This document shows positions 38,337-52,299 of a stretch of 64,000 bases of DNA, piece after piece. The position numbers and the translations under genes were made by a program. Position 1 is the stretch's first letter; every line of letters begins with the position of its first letter. The notes beneath the pieces are model-generated. The model saw only the letters and a list, made by a program, of their open reading frames with translations. It ran no database searches and was not told the DNA's origin. Source of the DNA: Panorpa germanica (Eukaryota > Arthropoda > Insecta > Mecoptera > Panorpidae); assembly GCA_963678705.1 (NCBI GenBank), contig OY783212.1:1-64000 (forward strand), read 5' to 3'.

Positions 38337-39040
38337 CTGTAAATCGTTGTACTGCAATTGTATTAGGGAGTATGAAACCTTGGGACCTTGGGAAATCTAG
38401 TAATATACTAATCTACCTAAAATCTTAATCGTTTTATTCTGCAACTATCTATAAAACATGGATAAGGCATAAGGTTAAGGTCTTTCATGGGAAACGAGGT
38501 CAATAATTGGCATAAAATAATCAAATAGGTGCTGATCCCACTTCTGACGTGTCATTCCATTTGATCTGATGGTTTGATAAATTCTGGCAATTGTAATCGA
38601 AGTTAAGTGTGTCAATATTATATGTGCTTATACGTACGTATAGTATCTCTAGCCCCACGCACACAAGGGGTAGATGTGCGACCCCACATATCTGTGCCTC
38701 TACCTGCAGTTTACCTGCACGCCGTGAACCTCGTCCGCTTATTCGGTCCAGAGGGTTATTGATTCACCACGTAAAGTAGACCCAGAGGGCGATGCCATTG
38801 CCACTACCACACGGTGTTTTATACCGTGCAACCCGCTTTATAGTCGTCATAAGAGTTGAATACCATATGACAGTAGTTCAGAAAATATTCGCCGGTTAAA
38901 ATGATTGTTACATAAATTTTAATTATTCGTTACGAAATTTGAAATTAAGAATATAGGAGATCTTCTATACTAAGTAGGTACTAGGTTTTGTTTAAGTAAA
39001 ATATTACATGAATATAAACTTTTGTTTTTAACGGGCTTTA

Positions 39041-39389
39041 ATGCCGGTTTCACACCAGAGAGACAGTTTTGTTGAGAAAATACAAAACAAAATCATGTTT
39101 TGTTTAGTTGTAAAACATTTCTGTTTTCCAAAACAGATTGTTCATGGTTTTGTTTTTAGTGTTTTTCTGTGTGTCCTTTAAAAATTAGAAACATGATAAA
39201 CAACAACTGACAAGCGCAAATGTTCACAAAAAACAAAACTGCGTGTTCAAAGCAAGCAGACTAAAAACAACAATAAACGTGTTTTCCTTCGATCTTACCG
39301 ACTCCAAATAGGAATGTGTTTTGTTTACTAAAACAGTTTTTAAAGACAAAAATATTTTAAGAACTGTCTCTCTGGTGTGAAACCGACAT
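39041..39389. mobile_element. 349-bp MITE with 28-bp terminal inverted repeats
   Basis: The left end (39041-39068) and right end (39362-39389) are inverted copies of 28 bp with one mismatch; the core is CGGTTTCACACCAGAGAGAC. The interior is A/T-rich, with several AAACA/TGTTT blocks and no protein. Size and ends mark a non-autonomous DNA transposon. I do not see a certain target-site duplication. Confidence 0.88.
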
Positions 39390-42300
39390 AACGAGAACGC
39401 GTCAGCTACCATGTCATACAGAACATCCGCATCAACCTACATTTATGAAATAACTGCATTTCTGACTCATAGCATAAATTGGCATTCGTTGATATCCGAG
39501 TTCGACGTCACTAGTCACTATTATTTTAATTACGTGTGCGAACTACAGCGTTTAATTCTTGCAGGATTATTCTATGTTTCATAAACCACTTCTAACTCAA
39601 ATAGACGACGGTTGCAACCGGAGCAGTGGTCTTGAAGTTTGTTCCATTGTTCTTGTTCTTATTAATATCATTTTAGCGCAGTTCTGTTTCAACTAGTTAA
39701 TTTTCTTAATGTATCTACAAATTCTTGGCTCCCTTCTGCTGTTCTGCTGCAACAGCTTTACACCATACAACGCAATTTAGTCTAATGTAGTTGGTAAACT
39801 ACCAGTATATGCATATCTTCTTCCACAGAATATTCAAGATACTCTAATATCTTTAAGGTAGAATATTAATAGAACGTTTTAAAAGTTTTCCCATATCAAT
39901 ATTCCGAGTCTTACTTGAGTTATATCAATTTGAAGTAAACGCAGCAATCTATACTGTAGGTAATACATTTGTTTACAAGAAAATATTTAATTCTTTTTAT
40001 TTGTGACGTGCCTGATGATACCACGATGTCAACAGTCGGCGAACCTCCCAGTAAACTTGTCCCACAGAATAGCTTGTATCTCCACTCATTAATAATTTTT
40101 TAATGAATAGCTATTTTTAATGATAATGAAAGAAAATTTATATACTTCAAGGTTGCATCAAAAGAAATTACTTTTTAAGCTTCATCTTCAAGCGCGAACC
40201 CCTATACGCCAATATTCACTAAGAGTACTGTACTCTCTTCATAAATTCGATATTTTCATCCCTAGAGAACTTGTTCTTCTCATATTTATTTAACAAATTT
40301 GGTTACACCGGATACTTTGTGGCAAGTATTATTTTAGTTATAGTTTCGTAAAATAGTTAAGAGGATTTTGAATACATTAATTAGGAAGAACTTTAATGGT
40401 TGGTAGCATCCTTTGCCTTTGAAGTTATTAAAACTCTTGTGTATTTGTTGCAAAAGTACTAAAAGCTTATATGCAACTTAACTTAAGTACACAAGTCTTC
40501 GTGATTCGTTATGCATGGATGTTAAAGCTGTTAGAAATTATTATTAGGTTTTCGAAGACACCATCCCGTGATGAACGTTAATAGATGAATCTGTCAAACA
40601 TGACAGAAACACAAAAAACAAAGTTTAAATAAAAGGTTTTGTTATTTCTAATATTGTAGTATGAATGAAAATGTTCAAAACTTTACTGTAACATAGTAAG
40701 AGTACTTTTGTTTGACACTGACACTTTTACTAAAAGTTAGGTTAGAAATCGCAAGCATATTTATGCGAAGCATGCGTCACAAGAACGTCTGCAGCAATTA
40801 GTTCTCTCTCGATAATGATAAACTTTAATAATTTTCTTTGTAGTAATAACGTCTTCATTTCATAACCCATTATTCCATTCAAATTAATTATATATTTGTG
40901 AATATAACTTAATTATATAAAACAAGTATTTCTGAAAAACAGCAGGTAATAATTTGAAAAGCATGTGTAGTGCAAAAAAGAACTCTAGTGCTTATTAGCA
41001 TGATTGAAATAAAGTGCCTTCAAATTAAAATCTGGAATCCCCACTTCACATTATGAATTGCCCGCTCTTGGGGGTTTCTAATTTGTGTGACCTATTTTAT
41101 CAACATCAAAGCAGTCGAGTTTGCCGTCGCTGGTTCATCTTGATTACAACGTTCTGCTGATAAGCGTTGTACACATGTATAATATAGTTAATAACATTTA
41201 TGGGATAAACTAAGATAATTATTGCTAATTAATTTTTTTCTCTGTTTTGATCGATTTTTCAATAACCAGTTCTCGTATATCTTAGCTCTTTTTTTTTTTC
41301 AAGTTGACTATAACTGTAGCTTAATCAAGCAAGATACCTCAGTTACATTTTGGGTTGATCTTTAAGAAAACTAAATTTGAAAACTCATTATTTAGGTTAT
41401 AAACTTCAATTATGACTGAAGATTGACTACTGAAAAATAAAATGATCAATTCTAACACACTGATCAATCAGTCTCTGATAATTAGTTACAGCTAGTTATT
41501 TATAATATTTAAATAAGATAAAGTTCTTTTTTTTTAATACCCATTAAACATGACTAAGTATCATTATATGATGTTCTAAATTTATATCCTCACTTATAGC
41601 AACCCTTCTTGTAGTACAGGGTGCTTTAAAAGAGACCCACTTTTTCTCAGCCACAATTATTCTGACAAACTTTTATAAACATTTACAACTTATTGATACG
41701 AGTATGGGTCCTCAAAATAAAGGGATTAAATTAGTTTTGTTAATAAAGTCAATAAGGTATTCCAAACTTTCCTTCCTTTCAAATATCTGCCTATATTCCT
41801 CAGGCATATTACAACCCTTGTCTGTGCGATGAGTACCTTGAACTTATTACCAACATTACTATTATTGTGCTTATTTAATTATAAAAGCATTATCGTTAGA
41901 AATGTTCCGACGTAAGTCTAATTCAGACCTTTAGATTTATTATTACTATATTTCGTTTAAGTAAAATGTTACGTGTATTTAAAAGTAATGTCCATGTTTT
42001 ATTTTGCGGTTGCTATATATAAATATCCTGTATATATTAACCCCATATGTTTGGATAAATCTTTCGAATCATCCTGTTGCAATAAGGGTATACTATAATC
42101 CAGCGTCTGTATATAAGGCTGGTTCATTATTTCTCTCTTGAAACTCAAAAGTCCTCTATCACACTCCTCTTACCCCTTCTCAGCAAACAATTCTGTTTGT
42201 CCCTGTTTTTAATTTTAGAAAAAAAAACATAATTTCATGTTTCATATTCAATATGCAGTGAACATGCAATATTTTCACCAAGATTAAAATTATATTAAAA

Positions 42301-45300
42301 AATATATGCACTTGTTTATGATGTAATAGTTATTGTACAGTATTTTATGAACAAATGCCTATTGCTTGTCACTGCAGTCCTCTTATGTCTTCTAGTTATC
42401 CAACAGTTGGACTAATCACCGATTATGATGTAATCTTGTCCTCATTTTGTTATGATACCCATTAAAGTAATTGTGTTTACTAAATTTCAATACTAGCAGT
42501 TGATTAAATATATTTTTTTATTTCACAATCGCTCCTGTTGTTGTTGACTCTCGTTATATTATCCTTCTCGACATTAGTCAACTCCGGAAATAGACCTGGA
42601 CGCCACCACACCGACATCTCCTACCCTACACTCCCTCCCCTTCCACTGTCCATTGATGAAATGTCGCCCCGGATTTTGAATTTACAATTTACTGCTATTG
42701 TACCACGTTGTGAATAGAACATGTGACTACGAGTATAGTCGACCTGGTACACACTGAGGAAATAGTTTTCGCTGTTGGGAAAACTCCACTGGACTGTTTC
42801 ATATTGTGGAAGTTATATTTACAAGTTGTCTTGGTATTGAATCAGATATTACAGTGATAAACGGTGATTCAATGTCAATGTTTAGTTCCGTACAGAAAGT
42901 TCATGAATATACCACTTGGATCGCTACCAGCTAGCTCCTCTTCTTCACGCACATAACGCGAATACATACATATTACCAAAGATGTGCACAAATGCTTTTC
43001 AAAAGCTATTTTAAATTTCATGTTAGTATTTAAATACAAAATACGTATTTTAAAAATACTTTTGAGAAAATTGAATACTCTTTATATGAATATGAGAATT
43101 CTCTTTGATAACGACCGACTTTGTTTTGAAATATTTTTGTTTCATAAAAATACTACCTACAATTTTTAAAAATAGCAAAAGTAAGGGTTTTATTAGTGTC
43201 GCATGTTTATGTCGCACTAGTCTGTACGTTAAAAGTACAACACATTTAGTACACTCATGTCTAAATAATGTCAACTTATGAATGAAAATATATAAATGTT
43301 GGATGTCACATGTGGGGGTACTAGGGGGTATTGAGACAATTGTGCAGATACTTTTATATCATAGATGGTGCTAATGTTGGTGGGGTTTTAAGTTTATATT
43401 CAAAAAATAATATTTACTGATTAACACTATGAAGTAACAAAAATGAAAAAAGTATTTTGTATTTTCCAAATAAAATATAAAATTCTATACTCTTAAAAGA
43501 TATTTAAATATAAAATAGAAAATAGGTATTTACTATTTTGTATTTGCATTTTGCGTATATGTATTTGAAAAACGCACATCTCTGCATATTACTATCTGCA
43601 ATGTATACATTAGTTCAATAATCTACCGCTGGTGTTTGTTTTCAAAACTGTATAACCAATATCATTTTTTCTATTTTATTTTGAAATATAATTCTATATA
43701 CAAAAAGGAATAAATATAGTTATAGAATAGTCTAATGACAATATAGTACAGGGTACATGGTGTGGTATCGGTTGCAAAACTACTGCCCTACATTCTCTGC
43801 CTGCACGTCCATAAATATCGTCCGTTGAACATGAGCGTTTCGCAGTGTACTTCTGACAAGGAAATAATGCCAGGCCATCAAAATAATAACTCCGCTATAT
43901 ATCTATATATTACATAAAAATAGTTGCTCGGATAATGATACCACTGACATTATACAGACCTTCACAAAAAAGATGAAATACGGTTGCTATTTTGTGTTGA
44001 ATGCAATCTCATTTGTACAAGACACTCCAATTGTATTCCAAGAAATGATTTCACAGCTTGATCAATCTACCGCGTATTGTATTACGTAAGTGGAATAATT
44101 ATGTATATACTTATATATAAGAAAGTAATCAAACATAATTTTTGTATTTGATTCCAATATTCATGAAACTTTTTTAAAACTAATTGTTCAAGCAATTTAT
44201 TACCCATTACTATTTTTACTAAAGCTACTTTACAATATCAACAAACAATATATTTTCTTTACTAATTGCAGCTTTGCATTTCATAGAAATGTTAACAAGA
44301 GAATAAAGCTTGAGAGCTTTTTAATATTTTATTTATTTGTATTGCAATTCATAATTCCAGTCTGAAGTAAATTGACTGTAAGATTTCATTTAAATTCATC
44401 GTACTCGCAAATAAGGTCTTAGTTTTATAAATATTTTAATTGACCTAACAAATAATGTATTGAGCTTTTCAAACCTTCATTTATTATGCAGAATATAAAT
44501 TGGAAACACTTTCAAAGCTTTATGAAACTAAACTATTGTTTTTTATTAAATTTATTTTTTTATTTAATCAGAATTTTACCGTTTGTCATTCTAAAAAACT
44601 TTCTATATATCTTATACTTTTTTGTATAAAATGTAGATGATAGATTTAATATCAGAACTTCGCGGGAAAATAAAAGGAAAATGGATGAAATGCATTTAAA
44701 TATTTAAGCTTTTCTGAAATACTTTTTCTCAACTTTTTATTGAAACACTTTTTTGTTTTCTTGCAAATATTTGATTAAATTTATTTATGATATATATGTA
44801 TATTGTTATATATTACTAGGTATAATTATTTACACGTTTTCGCTTAATTTAACGTTAAAAAGCTTATGAATAAATAAGTGCAGCGAAAGTTAACGTGATA
44901 ATTTATTTACACGTACAGAAAGTAAAATGGGTTGAAAATATAAAACCTCCGTGAAAATGACAGCAGCTTAATTCACCGCTGACCTGAAATGACAATTATT
45001 GTGTCAAAATGTCAGGGTAATTGTCGAACAGGCAACCGCGAATACTAGTACAGACTACAGACTACAGACTACAGACACAGCGAAACTCGCGACGTGACGC
45101 GCTTCGGCGAATGTACAATGGACACACGGGCATTTGAAGTGACAGATAGACTGTCAGTTGATTTTCCATTTATCTCAATGAAATTTAATTAACAAAATGG
45201 CCAGCGAACGGGTTAAAACGAACAACCGTTTCAAATGTTATATTTTACTTATAGCATTAAATTAGTGAAGTATCATTCTCACTTGACAATTCTTCCAACA

Positions 45301-45334
45301 AATATTCTGACCTCATGCATTTTTGTTTTTCTAG
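39390..45334. other. Long non-coding stretch before the KLF exon
   Basis: I find no gene or structural RNA. A repeat-like start sits at 41618. The block 42560-42780 is GC-richer with pyrimidine tracts. At 45051-45078 a 9-bp unit (ACTACAGAC) is repeated about three times, and a CpG-rich patch follows at 45080-45115. This may be an alternative promoter for the KLF gene. A short frame [11 protein letters not shown] starts at 45197 but has no donor. Confidence 0.35.
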
Positions 45335-45485
45335 GTGAACGACCATTTCCCTGCTCATGGTCAGGCTGCGGCAAGAGATTCGCCCGGTCGGACGAATTAG
45401 CCCGACACACCCGCACACACACAGGGGAGAAGAATTTTGCGTGTCCCGTCTGTAACAAGAAGTTTATGCGCAGCGATCATCTAAG
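45335..45485 (+). CDS. Krüppel-like factor zinc-finger exon (KLF10/11 or cabut type)
   Basis: A 151-nt exon between TTTTTCTAG and GTAAGC reads [20 protein letters not shown] and then [20 protein letters not shown] and KKFMRSDHL. That is the second C2H2 finger of a KLF/Sp three-finger domain plus the start of the third, with the invariant CX4C and HX3H spacing and a TGEK linker. The RSDEL helix and the RSDHL of finger three are the usual GC-box/CACC-box readers. The wording is closest, from memory, to KLF10/11 and insect cabut, though KLF9/13 is possible. The exon ends in phase 2 (AG plus the next base gives Ser or Arg). The first finger, the end of the third and the N-terminal regulatory part are not found in the window, so the introns must be long. 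Confidence 0.85.
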
Positions 45486-45646
45486 GTAAGCACCAAAAAC
45501 AACCCTAAAATCTAAGACCAGGGATGGCGAATTCATGGAACATTTAAGTACCGGTATTACACTTCTCTTAATTAATAAATTATATGCCAGGTTACAATCT
45601 GTTACAATAAGTAACTATACTAAAAATGAAAATGAAAATGAACCAA

Positions 45647-46250
45647 TTAAAAACGTTGTGGTAGCTTTAACACACTATGTCTCTTTTTAGTTTTAAAGTC
45701 AGACGTATGTTTATCTAGTAAATTCACAGCTAGATAGTTTGGATGATTGTTTAGTCGCTGCTGGTATCTTTGGCTGAATTTGTTGATTTCTTCTTTAACA
45801 GTTTCAATGCCGAAGTCATTGTTGATGAATTTGTTGCTTATGAACCACGGGATATCCATAATGGATTAGTTATTAATAATTGATCAATTGTGGTCATTAA
45901 TGGTCAATTATCTTGAATGATCGGTTGGATACATCGATCTGGGCGATACGCAGCTGTGGAACTTTGGCTTTTCTTTTTTAATTTATGATTTCGCGGGCTT
46001 CCTAAGCACGTAACCTTTTCGTCTCGCTCCTAATAATGTTCTGTTTTTTTTAAACTGTATATCCCGACAACAAGACTGATCTATTCATGGCCACTGTCGT
46101 TATAAATTTCGGTGTCGCAATCAAAAAGGCAGTGTTAACAGGAAGCGTCATTTCTGTCCATTTCTTGCTATTGCTGTATTTCTACATTGCCACAGAATGT
46201 GCTCAGGATCTGCCTCCTCTTCACCACATTTGCACTTAGTGTTAGTAATG
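45647..46250 (-). pseudogene. LINE (Jockey-like) C-terminal relic
   Basis: On the minus strand, 45647-45859 reads PWFISNKFINNDFGIETVKE and then KFSQRYQQRLNNHPN, a segment typical of the extreme C-terminus of Jockey-clade ORF2 proteins. Further upstream on the same strand, at about 46165-46241, is KCKCGEEEADPEHILWQC, the CxCG...H...C zinc motif found after RNase H in many LINEs. Stops separate the two, and they may come from one degraded element or from two nested ones. Confidence 0.65.
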
Positions 46251-48319
46251 ATCTTGTTTCTTGCTAGATGTTTCGGACCTCCAGTATGATTCATTCTGGA
46301 AGAATGCGTCAGCGGGTTCAACAGGGTTTGTTTTCAGAGTCATCTCAGATTTTTCTTGTATTTCTCATATTAAAGCCTCCCAGGCACGTTACCAACTAGA
46401 TCAAAAGGTTCGCCATTACTGAACTAGACCATCTTGCATCCCCAACTTTACCACATACCATCCATCTCAATTGTGATTAATGGTTGATTGTTTTGAATGG
46501 AGGTAGCTGCTGAATAATAATAAATTAATGCTCATTGTTCTCCGCTACCTTGATGTATGGAAGCAGGGAGGGTGGGCGGACGACGAAGGATGTTTGGGAA
46601 GGGGGAGATAAGTTTCAGAGCTACACAGAGCAGTTGCTATTACTGTTGCCGAGTTAAAAGTTTACAGTTTGAAAGGACTGTTAATTGTATCTACCTATAT
46701 CTTGTTAGGAACTATTCAAAACTTTCTTGGAGTAATGAAAACTTATTTGGAATTCAAATTATTTATACCTTTCCTTTATGAAGCGACATTGAATGACCTT
46801 GTGTAGGTGTGTGTAATATATATATTGCTGCTACATTCTTCTAAACCGAGAAACAAGCGATTGCCGATATTTAATGAATGTATCATGTTTACAAATATTG
46901 CAGATATTTCAGTAAAAATTTAAAACAGCAAATTATTTTGTAACAATCTGTTTCACGAATTCTTTATAAAGAAATTCACAAATTGTCAACCTCTAAATTT
47001 TATTATTACGGGTTTTACATTACCGGCAGGCAGAATGATTGGATCCACACTGTAAACTGGAATTTCACTGCCCTCCCTTCACCTCTCGCCTTTTCCCAAC
47101 CATTTGAAATGTATTTACGTAACACTGTAGTAATACTCCGGTTTCCAACTCATTCCATTTATAAATCTACCCTTTTAGACCACCCCTTTTTTGTCGACCC
47201 CTTGAGAGATTTCACCAGACTGATATTAGTTTTGAATTACATGTGGAAAAAGGCATTTTAGTAAAACCTGTACCGAATGCTCATTTTAACATTCTCTTTA
47301 TATAAAATGAAAACAATAAAATATTTTTAATTATCTCGTGTAGTGTATTTGTTACTGTAATGTCTGGAAGTTTGGTAACAAAGTAGAGCTTATTAGAAGG
47401 TTCCTTTCGTGCTAAACAAAAGCCTCACGTGACTGCGTTGTTTCGCATAAACACATCTTATCATAAGAGTAACTTTCTATTTAATTTCTATTAATTTTTT
47501 TTCCTGTACTATTCGACAGCTATTGCAGTTTATACCTCCACTATAATTTTGTCACCAACAATCAACAATTACAGCAGGACAAATTCTCGCATGTGCTAGG
47601 ATCTAATTTTAACTTCTATTTCACTATGTACTCTGTTCTAATTACACGCGTTCAGCTAGCTAATTACCAACCAGAATTGTACTTATGGATTATAAAATTA
47701 TGAAGCTACAATATTATAAAACGTTATGTCCATAAGGAGGAATCTCTTGTCGTTTTAACGTTATTTTTATGTCCATCCCAAAACACGTTATAAATAAAAC
47801 AAAAATGAATTCACGCTTTGGGGAGGCTCTATAAATATTAATTCGTTGAGTCGTCCGCTCCATCGATTAACCTTTTCAGCTGAAAGATAAAAACATATAG
47901 GAAATTCTTAATACAATTTTTTATATCATACAAACGCGTATTCTTGGGCGGTGGAGCAAACAATACTATGGTTAAAGTTACGAGAGTTCGGCGGTGACTC
48001 ATATTTAAAACAAGGTCTGGGGTATAAACTGCTGATATAACTAAAAAGCACTGACTCATTTATTTTTCTATAATGTATATAGAAACGAATAAGACAAAAT
48101 TCATTATCGTATTATAAATTTATACCGCTCTTATAACCTTGACGTTAGACGTTACGTTAACTTTGACGTTGAAAAATGATATGAAAATTGAAACTTCTGA
48201 TGCAAAAATTATTAAGTTTCTATAAGTAAAACTGTCCGAAATCGAAATCTTTAGTGTTCAATGGATATAACTAAGAAATAAACGCTCTCCCCACCTCCTA
48301 ATTGATTTTAGTTCAAATT
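46251..48319. other. Non-coding stretch
   Basis: No gene is supported. Near 47975 there is the phrase TTACGAGAGTTCGGCGGT, which recurs in variant form at about 27605 and 36021 and so marks a dispersed repeat. Frames at 46557 and 46983 show no motif. Confidence 0.35.
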
Positions 48320-48324
48320 CACAC

Positions 48325-48615
48325 TCATCTATTAACTAAATCCATATGCAAAACCCCTGGTGTAAAGCAGACTTTAGAGAATTCACTTGAAATCCCCAAA
48401 AAGGAGATGTTCACCAAAGCCGAAGCCAAAGAAGAGCTGGTGTTGGAACTGTGAAATACCGACACTCGAGGGAGATCTTCGCAAGTCTTCTCGAATACCT
48501 TCGCTGGCTTGTCCCAACTGTCTAATACTGTACTCTGCTCCTCGGTGAATAATGCAAAGTGTGTACGAAGCCCTGCATCCCGGGAAGCCACCGTTAAACC
48601 CAGCGTCGTCCCCTA
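48325..48615 (-). CDS. Candidate terminal exon, unknown family
   Basis: A GC-richer block. After an acceptor-like CTACGCCTAG, the minus strand stays open for about 95 codons to a stop at 48325, reading SRDAGLRTHFALFTEEQSTV, then a Trp/Lys segment and VSVFHSSNTSSSLASALV. Composition differs from the AT-rich surroundings and looks coding. A second open segment (48634-48780) with a CTTGCAG acceptor and a GTAGG donor lies just upstream on the same strand. I do not recognise either; a transposon gene is also possible. Confidence 0.35.
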
Positions 48616-48855
48616 GGCGTAGATATTCATTTCCTACCTACCTCGGCCTACATGAAGGACCCTATGTGTCTGATGTGTGAAGGATCTAGGTGTTGAGAGG
48701 CGGTGGAAAACAATTTCGTCTTGATGGTGATTTAAAATAACAAACACATCAGCTGCAAGAAAATTATCATAAAAGTCGTTCCACGGATATAAAAATTGAT
48801 GAAAATTTACAGAGAATTTTAGAGAAAGGATTGTGCAATTTTGTAGCTTATCCAT

Positions 48856-49620
48856 TCTTAAAACGTTGCTTTAAGAGTGTGAGAAATATTGGTTAGTTTC
48901 TACACTGTAAAACTAGGAGCTGCTTGACGTCAAAAATATGGTTTGAAATTAATTGATAAAAAGAAATTCAAATTTTAAATAGCTTATTTTATAATATAAA
49001 ACTTTAATATACAACATTAATTAGATCAGAAAGAATCCCTGATTATTATAAAATTTTTAATGCACCAAACTATTTATGTAAATGTATGTAATCTCCAAAT
49101 TGAATCTCCTAAAACCATAATCAATTTGCAAGTATATTTCAACCTTCCTATAATGTTGGTATCAAATTGAATTAGCATACGAATAGTGTGACATCTCTGT
49201 GGTATAAAACGAATTAACAAATGAACATAATTCTACTACTATAATTTCTAAGATAGTAATTTAATTATTTAATTTAATCTCTGAATTAATTTCTTGCCAG
49301 ATCTTAAATTTGTTTTACAAGTTATACAATAAAACTTATGCAAGATAGTGTTGAGAATATTTGTATATAAAATATTTTAAATATATTTTCTGTGGCATAT
49401 TTAGTCATGGAATTAAATAATTAGTTTTCAAACTAAAGGATCGGTCCTACTGGCTTATCTTTCGTGTTTAACAATTGGCCTTACGCCAGACTACTACCGT
49501 GCTATATTTTCTAAATTTAATTCTTCATATCATAAACTTATTAGGCAGCGGTGTAATAGATATATACATGTGACGTATTATGAAGAACTGATACAAACGA
49601 CAAAACACATTCAAATTTGA
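48856..49620. other. AT-rich spacer
   Basis: Nothing supportable except a copy of the GCAGCGGTGTAAT motif near 49546, shared with about 18580, 54955 and 62430. Confidence 0.35.
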
Positions 49621-49667
49621 AATAATAAATAAATTTTTAATATAAAAATTAAAATATAGGTTAATAT

Positions 49668-50010
49668 ATGTACAAATTGGTATTAACTATATTCAGAATC
49701 AAAAGTAATCATTGTAAAACTCCAGCTGACCTGTACAAAATTAATATTAAATCTGATGATAGATGCCAATGTGGTGAAGAAGGAACTTTGGATCATATTA
49801 TATTTGAATGCATAAATTATAGGTTAGAAAGATCAAAATTCAATAGTGAAATACAGTTAATACTAAATTTTTGTTCAAGTGATTCAAAATTAATTATTTA
49901 AATATTTAGAAATTTGTAAAATAAAATTATAAAATATTAAATATGTATAAAAAATGTTAAATGGTTGCTATGACGTATAAAAGTCAAGGTAAATAAAAAA
50001 TTAAAAATAA
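49668..50010 (+). pseudogene. 5'-truncated LINE 3' end
   Basis: The + strand reads LTIFRIKSNHCKTPADLYKI and then DRCQCGEEGTLDHIIFEC, the CxCG...H...C zinc motif that follows RNase H in I/R1-like non-LTR retrotransposons. It ends within about 40 residues. Downstream sequence becomes A-rich (49970-50030), as expected at a LINE 3' tail. Everything upstream of the motif is missing, the usual result of 5' truncation. It could belong to the same family as the RNase H fragments at 21-22 kb. Confidence 0.8.
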
Positions 50011-52299
50011 TTAAAAAACTACCCTTATCTACAATTCAATATTAAATTAAAACTAAAATTCTTTTTAGAATTATTCATTTCTGAGAATTATTCTTTTTAT
50101 ATTTTTAAAACCCTTTCTACAAATGAATATTAAAGACACTCATCCATTTACCACATTATTTCGATATATGTAACACACCCTATTGATTAAATTTAAGTTG
50201 AGATTTGGTTTATTTCTGTGTCAACACGAAATATCTCAACATGGGGGTAGAGAGGGAGGCGTACTATAGGGATGAAAATAAAGGGTGTTAATGTTAACGT
50301 TAGGTTTAATACAAACTAAGTATGGTACACAAACAAGTTGATACAGGAATTGGTTGATTTTGTGATTTGAATTCTGATTTGCTTAGTTGAAACATCTCTT
50401 TGATCATTTTAGAAGTAACACTGTATTAGATAGACTTAGTAAAAGCGGAATTCAATTTATATAGAGGCTGTGTATTTTTGTAACATACCCGTACTGGTTT
50501 ATTTGGTATTGGTTTAAAAGGGTGGGTGCGAATATCACTTGGATTGATTCATAAATAAAGTCATCATTTTCCGTAAAAATGCACTGAGTTTATCTGCAAA
50601 AATAATCTGGCCAGCTTAAGTATACCATGCGTATATATATATATATATATTTTTAATCAGTGATTGTACCGGCATTAATTTTTAACATAAAGTTTTTATT
50701 ATTGTTGTACTTAATAGTAATTTTGTTATACATTTTGGATTCTCAGGATATTGAATGTATTATATTTAAAGTTTTGCTGTAAAAAATTATTCTGAATAAT
50801 TAATTGAACACTAATTGTTTCAGTCATCAGGAAACGCACATTCCTAAATTACGAATCAACAAACGCGAGTATGTAAATGTAAAATAATATTTTCTCGCTT
50901 AGATATTCTATTTCATGTTCCCATTTCTTAGAGTATACATTGAAAATAAAGAATTATATAAATTAGAGAATTTATACAGTTCTTTGTAAGGAACATTTGA
51001 AGGTTTAACACTACATTGTTAACAACAATATAGAAAATGTACGTGGAAATGATTGTATATCCAACACAACAGTAGACGACACTTATTCAAATAAGGACCT
51101 CCCTGCTGGTTTTGTATTGTGCATTGTCCCCGGCTGTTTCGTTTGCCCTACTTCGTGATTTTATTTTCTCAACAATTCATTCCAGATTTTTTTAAAACTA
51201 GTACAAATTCTTTTCAAATAAAACTTTGATCATTTAAAACCAGACTTATAGTACGTATAGTACGTCTTGGATTTTAAAGAAATATGTTTTCTTTTTATTA
51301 TAATTGTTTCTGGCTTTCTTTCGATTATTGTGTGTCTAAAGCTAGGCGGATTCAATTATTAATGATATATCATATTTGGACATGAGTTCTAAACATACAT
51401 CCAGTCTATTATGCCAGTAGTAATTCCATGCGTCTATTTAATGAAAACACAAATGTAAAATATACTTAACATTTACATATCTACTCTGTAAATGTTACAT
51501 GTATGTTACTTCATGTTTACTGGATGTATACATCGATAAATGTAGATGCGGTTATAAAAATGCGGTGCAAGTTGGTGGGAATATGAAATTATAATTAAAA
51601 TTCTGTTTTTAGTGAAATTATACATACATAATGTTAAAAATATAATGAAATGCACTTTGTATATAACAAATACAGATAGAAAATGAAATATAATTCAGAA
51701 ATTGTATATTATAAAGCAAAAGCTACACAGTTGTAATTACGAAACATAAAGAATGTCGTCCAGAATGAGAATGTAATATTGTAATAGTAATTTTAAAAAT
51801 ATTATATGTACGAGTAGGTGAAAAATAGTTTGTAATAGATTATCGGATATATACTTTATGTCAAATTTCCGTTTTATTTGCATAAATGATAGGAGTATGT
51901 AAAATATTATTTGTTTTTTTTTTACATAAAGCTCCTTATGTAATAATTGTTATATAAATATAGTTCATCTCAAGAAATGCAGAAAATGTCACTTTTGTTA
52001 AAATTCACGAAGCTATTCACAGAGTACAAATATCTATTGCTAAAACATTTGCCTGTTCATTATTTCCTTCTTCCAATCTTAATCCATTGCTTGTTAAATG
52101 TCTATCAGGCTAGAATGAAAGAATTTCGACGTAAGAAGCCGCAGACATGCAGCTGACATAAAAGCAATCCAGAAACATAAATAAAAGAAAGATGAATATA
52201 GAAATAATACAAATTTAATTTACAGCATAATCAAATACAATAGGAAATTTTGAAAATTAGAGCCCCTTAAATTGTATCTCAAGAGCACCGAAATAAAGT
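50011..52299. other. AT-rich spacer with a TA microsatellite
   Basis: A (TA)n run occupies about 50633-50651. Otherwise the stretch is AT-rich and I see no gene. Confidence 0.4.

Larger units (their letters stand above)
33929..39040. other. Long non-coding stretch with repeat starts and GC islets
   Basis: No gene is supported. At 33929 (TACAGGGTGTCCTATTAG) and again at 41618 (TACAGGGTGCTTTAAAAG) are phrases common at the ends of insect dispersed repeats. GC-richer islets sit at about 34300-34370, 35200-35300, 35510-35580 and 38640-38840 in an AT-rich background. They could be enhancers or untranslated exons but contain no convincing frame. Frames such as 36594-36929 lack any recognisable motif. 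Confidence 0.35.
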
